NCBI RefSeq assembly: GCF_007856155.1
Contig: NZ_CP042266.1
Span: forward strand, 2,914,001 to 2,978,000
Direction of reading: 5' to 3'
DNA length: 64,000 bases
Source of the DNA: Streptomyces qinzhouensis
GTDB taxonomy: Bacteria > Actinomycetota > Actinomycetes > Streptomycetales > Streptomycetaceae
Made by a program: the position numbers and the translations under genes. Under the pieces are notes generated by a model. It had not been told where the DNA came from. It ran no database searches and saw only the letters and a program-made list of their open reading frames with translations. Numbering within the stretch: position 1 is the stretch's first letter; the number at the start of each line of letters is the position of its first letter. Below, one piece after another: positions 37,625 to 46,530 of this stretch.

Positions 37625-37642
37625 TCTCTTGACGTCAAGAGA
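37625..37642. promoter_or_regulatory. TamR operator: 18-base perfect palindrome
   Basis: TCTCTTGACGTCAAGAGA is its own reverse complement. It lies between the tam and tamR starts (81 and 34 bases away), where TamR is known to bind in S. coelicolor. It should repress both genes until citrate, aconitate or a related ligand accumulates. Confidence 0.88.
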
Positions 37643-37675
37643 CTTCATATCGAGGGACCCTCTACACTGATCGTC

Positions 37676-38173
37676 ATGGAGGACGAGGTCGATCGACTGG
37701 TCGCAGCTTGGCGCCGCGAGCGCCCCGACCTCGACGTGGAACCGCTTGAGGTGCTCAGCCGGGTCTCCAGGCTGGCCCGGCATCTGGACCGGGCCCGGCG
37801 GCTCGCCTTCTCCGAGCACGATCTGGAACCGTGGGAGTTCGACGTACTGACGTCACTGCGGCGGGCGGGCGCGCCCTATCAGCTGTCGCCCGGGCAGCTC
37901 CTCACCCAGACCCTGGTGACCTCCGGCACGATGACCAACCGGATCGACCGGCTGGCCAAGCGGGACCTGGTGGAACGGCTGCCGGACCCCTCGGACCGGC
38001 GTGGAGTGCTGGTCCGGCTCACCCCCGAGGGGCGCGATCGCGCGGATCGCGCGCTCGCCGGGCTGCTCGCCCAGGAGCGCGCGATCCTCGCGGAGCTGTC
38101 CCGGGCGCAGCGGGCGGAGCTGGCCGCCCTGCTACGCCAGCTGACCGCCCCTTTCGACAACATTCCCGGCTAG
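37676..38173 (+). CDS. tamR: MarR-family regulator TamR
   Basis: 165 residues. It has the long N-terminal helix of the UrtR/TamR branch (V-D-R-L-V-A-A-W-R-R-E-R-P-D-L-D-V) and the MarR winged helix (L-V-T-S-G-T-M-T-N-R-I-D-R-L, then R-L-P-D-P-S-D-R-R-G-V-L-V-R-L-T). W-x-x-E-F-D-V-L lies between them. In this branch the N-terminal W, D and R residues shape the ligand pocket. ATG 37676 sits 33 bases after the palindromic operator. Its 3' end overlaps the convergent LuxR gene by 42 bases. Confidence 0.93.
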   Translation: MEDEVDRLVAAWRRERPDLDVEPLEVLSRVSRLARHLDRARRLAFSEHDLEPWEFDVLTSLRRAGAPYQLSPGQLLTQTLVTSGTMTNRIDRLAKRDLVERLPDPSDRRGVLVRLTPEGRDRADRALAGLLAQERAILAELSRAQRAELAALLRQLTAPFDNIPG

Positions 38174-38953
38174 TCCGCCGGAGAGTTTCACCGCCGGATC
38201 GGCGGGGCCGACCCCGGCCCGGCGGGCGAGCGCCACGGCCGCGAGGGTGGAGTGGACCCCGAGTTTGCCGAGGACGTTCTGCATATGTGTCCGGACGGTG
38301 TGCGGGGAGAGGAAGAGGCGCTCGGCGACCGCCTTGCGCCCCAGCCCCGCGACCATACATCGCAGCACCTCGCGCTCGCGCGGGGTGAGCGACTCCACCA
38401 GCCGTTCGCTCTCGGTGCGGTGTTTGCGCGCGGCGGTCAGCTCCCGCAGGACGCCGGTGAGCAGCGCCGGCGGCAGATGGGTCTCGTCGCGCAGAACGCC
38501 GCGGATCACGGCGAGCAGTCGCTGGAGTGAACAGTCCTTGGCGACCCAGCCGGAGGCACCCGCCTGCAGTGCGAGGGCCGCTCGGCGCGGATCGTCCTTC
38601 TCGGCCAGGACGACGCAGCGGACCGCGGGCTGGCCGGATCGCACCCCCGCGACCAGGCTCAGTCCGTCCACCAGACCGTCCAGCGCATCGCCGCCGTCAT
38701 CGGGCACGGCACGCGGAACCGGCGCCCGGGCGCCAGGACCGGGGGCCGGCACGGCCCCCAGATCGGCATCGACCAGCATCACATCGAACGGCCGCCCGTC
38801 GGCGACCGCGCGTTCCAGACAGCGCAACGCGGCAGGCCCGCTGCCCGCCGCGCCGACGTCCACATCGGGCTCGGCTGCCATGGCGGCGGCGAGCGACTCG
38901 GCGAAGATTCGGTGGTCGTCCACCACCAGGACCCGAATACGGATCACAGACAC
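38132..38953 (-). CDS. NarL/LuxR-type response regulator, orphan
   Basis: 273 residues. The receiver has acidic V-D-D at 11-13 and the phospho-acceptor Asp62 in M-L-V-D-A-D-L-G. The DNA-binding domain has L-T-P-R-E-R-E-V-L-R-C-M-V-A-G and L-F-L-S-P-H-T-V-R-T-H-M-Q-N-V-L-G-K-L-G-V. An insert after Asp62 (P-A-P-G-P-G-A-R-A-P) lengthens the receiver. The start is GTG 38953. No kinase is adjacent. Confidence 0.9.
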   Translation of the reverse strand: MSVIRIRVLVVDDHRIFAESLAAAMAAEPDVDVGAAGSGPAALRCLERAVADGRPFDVMLVDADLGAVPAPGPGARAPVPRAVPDDGGDALDGLVDGLSLVAGVRSGQPAVRCVVLAEKDDPRRAALALQAGASGWVAKDCSLQRLLAVIRGVLRDETHLPPALLTGVLRELTAARKHRTESERLVESLTPREREVLRCMVAGLGRKAVAERLFLSPHTVRTHMQNVLGKLGVHSTLAAVALARRAGVGPADPAVKLSGGLAGNVVERGGQLA

Positions 38954-39636
38954 ACCCCCTGTGTCGGAGGACGGCTCGGTGCGAACAGATCGCCCGAGAC
39001 GGATTCTCAGCCCCGCCCGGCCGTCGCCGTGCTGTGACTGAAATACCCCACCCCGGGTGTCGTACCCCGCTGTCTCGTCCCCTGATCAACACCGGCCCCC
39101 ACCGGCGTTGAGCATCAGAGTACGGACGGCAGGCGGAAGCGGAAGCGTATTTGCAGAACTGATGACCAGCTCTGGGGAATGAGTTGTACCGCGAAGTTAC
39201 TCAGGGGTTGGGTGGGGAAGTTGGGGAGAACGGTACACGGTGGGGCCCGATCCGGCACGGAGTGCCCATCGCAGGGTGATGAGGTACCCGTCCGGAACCG
39301 GAAGCCGCCCGCACGGCCGGATCCCGCCCCTCAGCCCCACCCACGGCCCACCCACGGCCCACCCACGGGCCGGCCGCGCGCCCGGGTTCCGGCCCGGGCG
39401 GACACCGTCCGGCGGTCCGACATCGCCGGGCCGGGGTGGTTCCGGTGCGGGTCCGGTGCGGGTCCGAGCACGTGATTCCCTTCGCGGTACGGGGATTCCT
39501 TGACACCCTGGAAGCCCACCGCCCAAGGTGGGAACACGGACCGGAGGATCCCGATGTTTCCCGACATCTCAGGATCCGTCCCTTGGTTGTACGGAAGCTC
39601 CGGCGGAGTCTGAGCCCCTCCGCCGGGATCCGGTCC
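38954..39636. other. Gene-free region with short CCCACGGCCCAC repeats
   Basis: About 680 bases upstream of the LuxR gene and downstream of galK. Four CCCAC-CACGG-type short direct repeats lie near 39335-39375. A less GC-rich stretch (39140-39240) probably holds promoter elements. No gene is supported. Confidence 0.5.
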
Positions 39637-39671
39637 GGCGGGCGGGGCGTCTTCGGGGCGCCCCGCCCGCC
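39637..39671 (-). terminator. Terminator of the gal operon
   Basis: A 13-base perfect stem (39637-39649 with 39659-39671), 17 bases after the galK stop. Confidence 0.75.
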
Positions 39672-39687
39672 CCACCCCGGTTTCCGG

Positions 39688-40818
39688 TCAGGAGAGGCGG
39701 CCCGCCCCCGCCGCCGCGGTCGTGGTGAAGGTCCCCGGCGGCTTGTGCCCGGCCGCGGCGAACGCCCCGGCGACCGCGGCCGTCACCGGAGCCACCGCCG
39801 CGGACTCCAGCAGCACGATCACCGAGCCGCCGAAGCCGCCGCCGGTCATCCTGGCGCCGAGGGCGCCCGCCGCGACCGCGGTGGAGACGGCGAGGTCCGT
39901 CTCGGGGCAGGAGACCGCGAAGTCGTCCCGCAGGGAGTTGTGCCCCTCGGTCAGCAGGGGCCCGAGCGCGGGCAGTTCGCCCGCCGTCAGCAGGGCGGCC
40001 GCCCGCTCCACCCGCCGGTTCTCCGTGACGACATGGCGGACCAGGGCGCGCGCCGGGGCGTCCGGGAGCCGGCCCAGGGCCCGGTCGAGTCCGTCGTACG
40101 GGATATCCCGCAGCGCCGGGAGCCCGAGCCGGGCCGCGGCCTCCTCGCAGCCCGCGCGGCGGCGCCCGTACTCACCGTCCGCGTGCGCGTGCCGGACCCG
40201 GGTGTCGACGACGAGCAGGGCGAGTCCCCGGGCCGCCGGATCGAACGGGATGTGCCGCCGCGACAGATCGCGGGTGTCGAGGAGGAGCGCATGACCGGCC
40301 CGGCCGCAGGCGGACACCGTCTGGTCCATGATTCCCGTCGGGACGCCGGTGTAGACGTTCTCCGCCCGGCGGCAGAGGCGGGCGATCTCCGGCCGGTCCG
40401 CGGCCAGTTCGCGGAGCCCGTACAGCTCGGTGAGGGCCAGCGCGGTGGCGACTTCCAGGGCCGCGGACGAGGAGAGCCCCGCGCCCGCCGGGACGGTCGA
40501 CTCGTAGCGCAGTTCGGCGCCGCCGACCGGATGGCCCGCCTCACGCAGGGCCCACAGCACACCCGCCGGGTAGGACGCCCAGCCGCCGGCGCCCGCCCCG
40601 GGGGCGAGCCCGGCCACGGATATCTCGACCGGCGGGCCGGGGACGGCGGCCGAGACGAGCCGCAGCACGCCGTCGTCCCGGAGTCTGCCGGTGACCGTGA
40701 CGGACCGCGGCAGCGCGAACGGCAGCACCAGGCCGTCGTTGTAGTCGGTGTGCTCGCCGATCAGGTTCACCCGGCCCGGCGCGCTCCAGACGCCCGTCCC
40801 GGTCACTGCCCCGGTCAT
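39688..40818 (-). CDS. galK: Galactokinase
   Basis: A 376-residue GHMP kinase phosphorylating galactose. It has the galactokinase signature G-R-V-N-L-I-G-E-H-T-D-Y-N-D-G near residues 15-29, the ATP loop P-A-G-A-G-L-S-S-S-A-A-L-E near 110-122, and M-T-G-G-G-F-G-G-S near 328. I-M-D-Q near 165 carries the catalytic Asp. It is third of galT-galE-galK, overlapping galE by four bases. Confidence 0.96.
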   Translation of the reverse strand: MTGAVTGTGVWSAPGRVNLIGEHTDYNDGLVLPFALPRSVTVTGRLRDDGVLRLVSAAVPGPPVEISVAGLAPGAGAGGWASYPAGVLWALREAGHPVGGAELRYESTVPAGAGLSSSAALEVATALALTELYGLRELAADRPEIARLCRRAENVYTGVPTGIMDQTVSACGRAGHALLLDTRDLSRRHIPFDPAARGLALLVVDTRVRHAHADGEYGRRRAGCEEAAARLGLPALRDIPYDGLDRALGRLPDAPARALVRHVVTENRRVERAAALLTAGELPALGPLLTEGHNSLRDDFAVSCPETDLAVSTAVAAGALGARMTGGGFGGSVIVLLESAAVAPVTAAVAGAFAAAGHKPPGTFTTTAAAGAGRLS

Positions 40819-41786
40819 ACGAGCGCCCGGGCGCGGGCGAACTCCCAGGCGTCGGCGACGATCTCGGCGAGACCGGTACGTGAGGGGGTCCAGCCGAGCC
40901 GCTCACGGGCGACGGCGGCGGAGGCGACGAGAACGGCCGGGTCCCCGGGGCGACGCGGTGCGAGCGTCTCCGGCACCGGATGCCCGGTCACCTTCCGTAC
41001 GGTCGCCACGACCTCGCGGACCGAGAAGCCGTTGCCGTTGCCGAGGTTGCAGATCAGCTGTTCGCCGGGGCGGGCCGCGGCCAGCGCCAGCACATGCGCC
41101 TCGGCGAGGTCGGCGACATGGATGTAGTCGCGGACGCAGGTGCCGTCGGGGGTGGGGTAGTCGTCGCCGTGGACGGCGATGGACTCGCGGCGGCCGAGGG
41201 CGACATCGAGGACGAGGGGGATGAGATGCGATTCGGGTTCATGGCGCTCGCCGTGACCGCCGTACGCCCCGGCGACGTTGAAGTAGCGCAGACAGACCGC
41301 GGCCAGCCCATGGGCCCGCGCCTCGCCGCCGATCATATGGTCGACGGCGAGTTTGGTGGCGCCGTAGGGGTTGGTCGGCGCGGTGGGGTCGGATTCGGTG
41401 ACGGGGGTGCGGACCGGTTCGCCGTAGGTCGCGGCGCTGGAGGAGAAGACGAGGGTACGGACCCGGGCCGCGCGCATCGCGGCGAGCAGGGCGATCGTGC
41501 CGCCGACGTTGTTCTCCCAGTACTTCCCGGGATCGGCGACGGACTCGGCGACCTGGGAGAACGCGGCGAAGTGCAGCACCCCGTCGAAGGAGGGGTCCAG
41601 CCAGCGGGCCGTGTCCCGGATGTCGCCCTCGGCGAAGACCGCGCCCGCGGGGACGCCGTCGCGGAAGCCGGTGGAGAGGTCGTCCAGGACGACGACGTCG
41701 TGCCCGGCTTCGACGAGCCGTCGGGCGACCACCCCGCCGATATAGCCCGCTCCCCCGGTGACCAGGTACTTACCGCGTTGGGTCAT
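40815..41786 (-). CDS. galE: UDP-glucose 4-epimerase
   Basis: A 323-residue extended SDR. The NAD motif is V-T-G-G-A-G-Y-I-G at 9-17, the N-terminal D-D-L-S-T-G-F near 36, and the catalytic Y-G-A-T-K near 147-151. The epimerase R-Y-F-N-V-A-G-A lies near 172-179. It interconverts UDP-glucose and UDP-galactose. It overlaps both neighbours by four bases (ATGA-type), so the operon is tightly coupled. Confidence 0.96.
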   Translation of the reverse strand: MTQRGKYLVTGGAGYIGGVVARRLVEAGHDVVVLDDLSTGFRDGVPAGAVFAEGDIRDTARWLDPSFDGVLHFAAFSQVAESVADPGKYWENNVGGTIALLAAMRAARVRTLVFSSSAATYGEPVRTPVTESDPTAPTNPYGATKLAVDHMIGGEARAHGLAAVCLRYFNVAGAYGGHGERHEPESHLIPLVLDVALGRRESIAVHGDDYPTPDGTCVRDYIHVADLAEAHVLALAAARPGEQLICNLGNGNGFSVREVVATVRKVTGHPVPETLAPRRPGDPAVLVASAAVARERLGWTPSRTGLAEIVADAWEFARARALV

Positions 41787-42904
41787 GTGCTCGCTGCCTC
41801 TCGCAGTCGCCGGGCCGCGGTCTCCGGCGGCACGTCGTTGATGAACACGTCCATTCCGGACTCCGTACCGGCCAGGTATTTGAGCCGGCCGGGTGCCCGG
41901 CGGACGGTGAAGAGCTCCAGATGGAGCGCGAAGCCGTCCCGGCCGGCGGCCCGGAACGGCGCCTGGTGCCAGGCCGAGACGTACGGGGTCGGGGGCGCCT
42001 GCTCCCCGAAGAGCCGGTCGAAGCGGCGCAGCAGCTCCAGATAGAGCCCGGGGAACTCGGCGCGGGCGCCGTCGCCGAGGGCCCGTAGATCGGGGACCCG
42101 GCGGCGGGGGTGGAGATGGACCTCGTAGGGCCAGCGGGCCGCGTAGGGCACCTGGGCGACCCAGTGGTCGCCCATGAGAACGATCCGTGAACCGTCGGCG
42201 AGTTCCCGGGCGAGGACGTCGTCGAAGAGGTTGCGGCCGGTACGGGCGGTGTGCGCGGCGGCGGAGCGCAGCATGCGCCCGGTGCGCGGGGTGACGAAGG
42301 GGAACGCGTAGATCTGGCCGTGCGGATGGGCGAGGGTCACCCCGATCTCGGCGCCCCGGTTCTCGAAGCAGTACACCTGCTCGGTGCCGGGCAGGGCGGC
42401 GAGTTCGGCGGTGCGGTCGGTCCAGACGTCGAGGACCAGACGGGCCCGTTCCTCATCGAGGTCGGCGAAGGAGGCGTGGTGGTCGGGGGTAAAGCAGACG
42501 ACCTCGCAGCGTCCGGTGCCGGGGGCTCCGCCGGTGTTGCCCGTGCCGCCCGTGTTGCCGGTGCTGCCGGTGCTGCCGGTGCTGCCGGTGAGGGAGGGGA
42601 AGCGGTTCTCGAAGACGACGACCTCGTAGTCGTCGGCGGGGATCTCGCCTGATCGGCCGTCACGGGACGGGCAGAGCGGGCAGTCGCCGGTGGGCGGGTG
42701 GTAGGTGCGGGTCTGCCGGTGGGAGGCGATGACGACCGGGTCGCCGAGCAGGGGATCCAGCCGGATCTCGGAGCCGGTGGCGACGGGCGGCAGAGTGCGG
42801 CGGTCCCGGCCGGTACCGGGAGCCCGGTCCCCGCCCTGGTGGGGGGCGGCGTCGTAGTAGAGCAGTTCGCGGCCGTCGGCGAGCCGGATCGAGGTCTTCC
42901 GCAC
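41783..42904 (-). CDS. galT: Galactose-1-phosphate uridylyltransferase with a repeat insert
   Basis: 373 residues. Zinc ligands are in C-P-L-C-P (Cys75, Cys78). The nucleophile is in A-H-P-H-G-Q (His195), and a H-x-H motif lies in V-H-L-H-P. Residues 106-126 are a Gly/Thr/Ser/Asn tripeptide repeat not seen in standard GalT. It is inserted after F-E-N-R-F-P, between the zinc-binding N-terminus and the catalytic core. The start is GTG 42904. It is first of the galTEK operon. Confidence 0.95.
   Translation of the reverse strand: MRKTSIRLADGRELLYYDAAPHQGGDRAPGTGRDRRTLPPVATGSEIRLDPLLGDPVVIASHRQTRTYHPPTGDCPLCPSRDGRSGEIPADDYEVVVFENRFPSLTGSTGSTGSTGNTGGTGNTGGAPGTGRCEVVCFTPDHHASFADLDEERARLVLDVWTDRTAELAALPGTEQVYCFENRGAEIGVTLAHPHGQIYAFPFVTPRTGRMLRSAAAHTARTGRNLFDDVLARELADGSRIVLMGDHWVAQVPYAARWPYEVHLHPRRRVPDLRALGDGARAEFPGLYLELLRRFDRLFGEQAPPTPYVSAWHQAPFRAAGRDGFALHLELFTVRRAPGRLKYLAGTESGMDVFINDVPPETAARRLREAAST
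42527..42589 (-). repeat. In-frame triplet-repeat tract inside galT
   Basis: About seven copies of a 9-base unit (CCGGTGCTG and variants, read on plus) encode T-G-S or T-G-N/T-G-G triplets. The tract is uninterrupted and in frame. It may expand or contract by slippage. Confidence 0.85.
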
Positions 42905-43715
42905 GGCTCCCCCTCACCGTCCCCAACACGATCGAACACAACAAACCACGATCCAACAATCCCGGTCAATGGCGGATGTCCGGGGCGGGGGCGGGGCCGG
43001 GGCGGGGGCGGGGCGTGCGTCCACCCGTCCCACAAGGGAAGTTGAGGAAGCCGCAGGCGCGCGCGCCGCCCCTGCCGTTTCACCCCTGAGCGTGACCCAC
43101 CCGGGGGGCCGTGCGCCCCCGGTACCCCCGGGCCGCGTCCGGCGCGGGCCCCGCCGTGGCCCCCGGGCCACCGGTCCGGACCGATGTCCGGGGGCGGGCC
43201 GCCCCCGGAGGCCCCCGGGGGCCGTCACACCTTCCGGATCCGTCCCTGGAAGTGCGCTCCGCGCCCAGCGGGGTGATGCAATGACGGCGTCTGCACGTCG
43301 TCTGTGGCTGTTCGCGCAGTTCCCCGCGCCCCTAGGTAATCCTCTCCAGGCCCTTCGGAACGGCACAGATCCGAAGGCGGGGATACCGGAGGTCTTAGGG
43401 GCGCTGGGGGTCCCCCCACGCCGAAGGCGTAGGGGGCGGAACTGCGCGACAAGCCACCGGCGGGCCGCAGCCGCGGTACTTCGGCGCCCGGCTGGGCGCT
43501 CGGCGCCGTCCGGTGGTGGTAGGCGCGTCGTCACATCGCCCCCGGGTACGGCCGGCCGCGAGCGCGCAGGGCTCACGGGGCCGAGGCCCCACGGGAAAAG
43601 GGCGCCCCGGCGCCGGGCGCACGACACCGGACGGGGCGATCCGGTCCGGGGCGGCCCCGCAGGGCTCACGGGGCCGAGGCCCCGCGGGGAAGGGCAGGGC
43701 CCCCGTGGGAGGCGG
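42905..43715. other. 0.8 kb gene-free region upstream of galT
   Basis: No gene is supported. It includes an AT-richer patch just before galT (42910-42965), likely its promoter, and the imperfect inverted repeat at 43305-43462. Confidence 0.6.
43305..43462. repeat. Imperfect inverted repeat of a dispersed CGCAGTTCCCCGCGCCCCTA element
   Basis: The left arm (about 43307-43336) carries TTCGCGCAGTTCCCCGCGCC. The right arm (43396-43460) carries the reverse complement, AGGGGCGC and GGAACTGCGCGACAAGCC, with an inner GTCCCCCCACGCCGAAGGCG hairpin. The same words occur at 16888-16940 and 23451-23475, inside the ~420-base element. Confidence 0.75.
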
Positions 43716-44396
43716 TCAGCGGGGGGCCGGGGGGAGGGTGGCGCGGTCGAGGAGGCCCGTGCGGGCCGCCAGCGCCGCGGCCTCCAGCCGCGAGCCCACG
43801 CCCAGTTTCATCAGCACCCGCTGAACATGCGTGCGCGCGGTGCTCGGGGCGATGCCCATGCCCGCCGCGATCAGCCGGGTGTCCTCGCCCTCGGCGACCC
43901 GGACGAGCACCTCCACCTCGCGCGGGGTCAGCAGCCGCAGCAGCCGCTGGCCCTCGTCGTCGGGCTGCGAGACCGGGTTGAGCAGTTCGGCGAAGGCTCC
44001 CTGGAGCAGGGCCGGGGCGACCACCGCCTCCCCCGCCCGGGCCTTGACCATGGCCCGCTCCACGCCCTCGATGCGTTCGTCGTGGCGGACATAGCCCGCC
44101 GCGCCCGCCGCGAAGGCCGCGGCTATGCCCCAGGGGCTCGGCACCGGCCCCAGGACCACCACCGCGACCTGGGGGCGCTCCCGTCTGATCCGTACGATCG
44201 GGTCGAAGACTCCCGGCTCCGCCGGGGACGCGGTCCCCAGAAGGCACACCTCGGGCGCCCGGGTGACCACCAGGTCCGCCGCACCGGCGACGGGCGCCGT
44301 CGCGGCCAGCACCCGGTGTCCCCGCAGTTTCAACGCCGAGGCGAGCGCCTCGGCGTGCAGTCGGTGATCGTCGACCACCATGAGCCGCACGCCCAT
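43716..44396 (-). CDS. LuxR-type regulator with degenerate receiver domain
   Basis: 226 residues. The receiver begins M-V-V-D-D-H-R-L-H at 6-14, but the phospho-acceptor position reads V-C-L-L-G-T-A (Gly54 instead of Asp), so it cannot be phosphorylated in the normal way. The C-terminal LuxR domain is intact: L-T-P-R-E-V-E-V-L-V-R-V-A-E-G, M-G-I-A-P-S-T-A-R-T-H-V-Q-R-V-L-M-K-L-G-V. ATG 44396 (GGGAG nine bases upstream) was chosen over an upstream ATG at 44516. No kinase is adjacent. Confidence 0.88.
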   Translation of the reverse strand: MGVRLMVVDDHRLHAEALASALKLRGHRVLAATAPVAGAADLVVTRAPEVCLLGTASPAEPGVFDPIVRIRRERPQVAVVVLGPVPSPWGIAAAFAAGAAGYVRHDERIEGVERAMVKARAGEAVVAPALLQGAFAELLNPVSQPDDEGQRLLRLLTPREVEVLVRVAEGEDTRLIAAGMGIAPSTARTHVQRVLMKLGVGSRLEAAALAARTGLLDRATLPPAPR

Positions 44397-44556
44397 CGAG
44401 CAACTCCCATCCCCCGGCGCAACCTGCCCCGGCAAGCTACACGCCTGTTCGACATCGCGTGCCCCGAGTGGCCAGAAGTACCCGAGACTGCCGAATACTC
44501 CACGCATCGGGGTCACTTATGACCATGGCATGACCGCCGCATGACCAAAAGACGGC

Positions 44557-44587
44557 GGCCCGGTACGGGAACTCCCCGTACCGGGCC
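44557..44587 (-). terminator. Hairpin downstream of the PQQ-repeat gene
   Basis: A 13-base perfect stem (44557-44569 with 44575-44587) and a 5-base loop, 73 bases past the stop at 44660. Confidence 0.8.
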
Positions 44588-44659
44588 ACTACTGTTCCGC
44601 GAATCAGGCTTCCCCGCAGCAGTACCCGGGCGGCCCTAGGGCGAAAACCGGTCGCCTTT

Positions 44660-46372
44660 TCAACTTTCTGTCGTGAATGCAACCGCCAGATAACTTTTGT
44701 ACGAGGAAGTGCCCGCGGCGCCCATCAGTTCCTCGCTCAGATAGAGCCGCCCGTCGGCGTAGAGATACTCGGAGCCGCCCACGAGAAACTTCCGCTCCTT
44801 CTCGATGGACTGCTCGTCCGACGGATTCTCCATCAGCAGGGTCGCCGTGAGGGCGGTGCCGTCGACCGAAACGACCTGGCCGCCCTTGCGGTACGGCGGC
44901 TGCTTGTAGGCGATCACATCATCGCCGTCCATCCGCAGCGGCAGGATCGTGAAGCCCTCGCCCGCGTCCGCCCGCCCCGGCAGCGGCTTCCCGGTGGTGA
45001 GGTCGTACGACACGATCTCGTTGGTCCGGCCGTAGCTCCCGCCGCTGCCCTCGTGCGGCGAGGTCGCCAGATAGAGCCGCCCATTGCCGACGACGACATT
45101 GGTGCACGATTCGACGTCCGTGGCCCCGCAGCGTGCCTCGAAGCGGTCGCCGGTCGCGGAGATCTTCGTCAGCAGCCGGCCCCGGTCGTCGATGGAGAAG
45201 AAGTCGGAGATGCCGTACTTCCCGGTGTCACCGACATCCGCCGCGACGATCAGCGGCTTGGTGTTGACGATGCTCGCGTACTCCACCCCCTTCGGCATCT
45301 TGTACGAGAACTGGGGGCGTCCGCTGACCGGGTCGACCGGCTGGATGGTGAGCTGCTCGTTGCCGTAGGTGCCGCAGGAGCGGACCGCGACGAGCGCGGG
45401 CCCGCCGCCGTAACCGCGGTCCTCGCAGTCCGCGTCGGACGAGGTCGGCTTCCAGCGGACGGCACCACTGTCGAGGTCGAAGGCGGCGCCGCCGCTGAGC
45501 CCGCCCGCGGCGACCGTGGCCCCGCTGAGGGTGACCTCTTCGAAGCGGATCGCCTCGTCGCCCCGGAGCGGGGAGGTGACGGACCTGTGCCACAGCAGCT
45601 TGCCGCTCGTCAGATCGACGACGCCGACCTGGGAGCACGGCTGGTAGCGGCCGGTGCCCGAGGCGGCCCGGGGCGCGGGCTCGAAGAGGATCGCCGTCTT
45701 GTGGTCGGCCGACTGGTGGCGCGAGGCGCCGCAGGTCTGGCCCGGGAGCGGGACCCGCCACAGCACGGTGCCCTTGTCCCGGTCGTAGCCGGTGATCTCG
45801 CTCAGGCCCGGCTTCACAAAGGCCTTGTCCGTGACCCAGGAGCCCTTGAACGAGGAGACTTCCTTGTTGGCCGGCTGGTCCAGGGTGAAGGCGAGCCGGG
45901 CGGTGGTGTTCTCCGGGACCTTCTCGGTGCCACCGGGCCCCTTCCCGCCGTCCTTCCCGCCGTCCTTCCCGCCCTCGGGGTCGCCGCTGCTCGCGGTGGT
46001 GTCCTTCGGGCCGCCGTCGTCGCCGGTCACGGTGTACAGCACCCCGCCGCCGATGATCAGGACGACGGCGGCGGCCGCGGCTGTGACGATCTTCGCCTGG
46101 GTGCCGAACTTCTTCCGGGGCGGCCGGGGCCCGCCCGGCGGCACGGCGGCCGTCGGCTGGGTGGGATAGCCGTACGGGGATCCGTAGCCCTGGGGTTGGG
46201 CCGGGTAGCCGGGCGGCGGGGGAGCCTGCTGCGGATAGCCGTAGCCGGCGGGCGGCGGCAACCGCGGCGGGCCGAAGCCGCCCGGCGGCGGGGCCTGGGG
46301 AGGGCCGAACCCACCACCCTGCGCGGGCGGTCCGGACGGCGGAGGGGGAGGAGGAGGGGGCGGCTGACTCAT
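44660..46372 (-). CDS. Membrane-anchored PQQ-type beta-propeller protein 1
   Basis: 570 residues. A ~100-residue Pro/Gly/Gln/Tyr-rich cytoplasmic N-terminus (M-S-Q-P-P-P-P then F-G-P-P, Y-G-Y-P-Q) is followed by one membrane segment (A-A-A-A-V-V-L-I-I-G-G-G-V-L-Y). An Asp/Lys-rich linker leads to an extracellular propeller of PQQ-like blades (D-K-G-T-V-L-W-R-V-P-L, L-T-S-G-K-L-L-W, L-D-S-G-A-V-R-W-K-P, P-V-S-G-R-P-Q-F). It is a tandem paralogue of the next gene. Ligand and role are unknown; such proteins may scaffold envelope complexes. Confidence 0.85.
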   Translation of the reverse strand: MSQPPPPPPPPPSGPPAQGGGFGPPQAPPPGGFGPPRLPPPAGYGYPQQAPPPPGYPAQPQGYGSPYGYPTQPTAAVPPGGPRPPRKKFGTQAKIVTAAAAAVVLIIGGGVLYTVTGDDGGPKDTTASSGDPEGGKDGGKDGGKGPGGTEKVPENTTARLAFTLDQPANKEVSSFKGSWVTDKAFVKPGLSEITGYDRDKGTVLWRVPLPGQTCGASRHQSADHKTAILFEPAPRAASGTGRYQPCSQVGVVDLTSGKLLWHRSVTSPLRGDEAIRFEEVTLSGATVAAGGLSGGAAFDLDSGAVRWKPTSSDADCEDRGYGGGPALVAVRSCGTYGNEQLTIQPVDPVSGRPQFSYKMPKGVEYASIVNTKPLIVAADVGDTGKYGISDFFSIDDRGRLLTKISATGDRFEARCGATDVESCTNVVVGNGRLYLATSPHEGSGGSYGRTNEIVSYDLTTGKPLPGRADAGEGFTILPLRMDGDDVIAYKQPPYRKGGQVVSVDGTALTATLLMENPSDEQSIEKERKFLVGGSEYLYADGRLYLSEELMGAAGTSSYKSYLAVAFTTES

Positions 46373-46530
46373 GGCGGAACACCTCGTCGGCGAGGAGAGC
46401 GGGAACTGACAGAAGCCCGGAGACCGGAGAAGAGGAAGGAGAAGCGCGGAAAGTGGAGAACCGGAGAAGGAAGGCGGATGGCCGGTGCGCATCACCGCGC
46501 GGGTGACGGTGCTGCCCGGCCGCGGGCCCG

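Noticed and set aside
42969..44522. 517-codon plus-strand frame
   Set aside because: Covers a repeat region and the antisense of a LuxR gene; composition is random.
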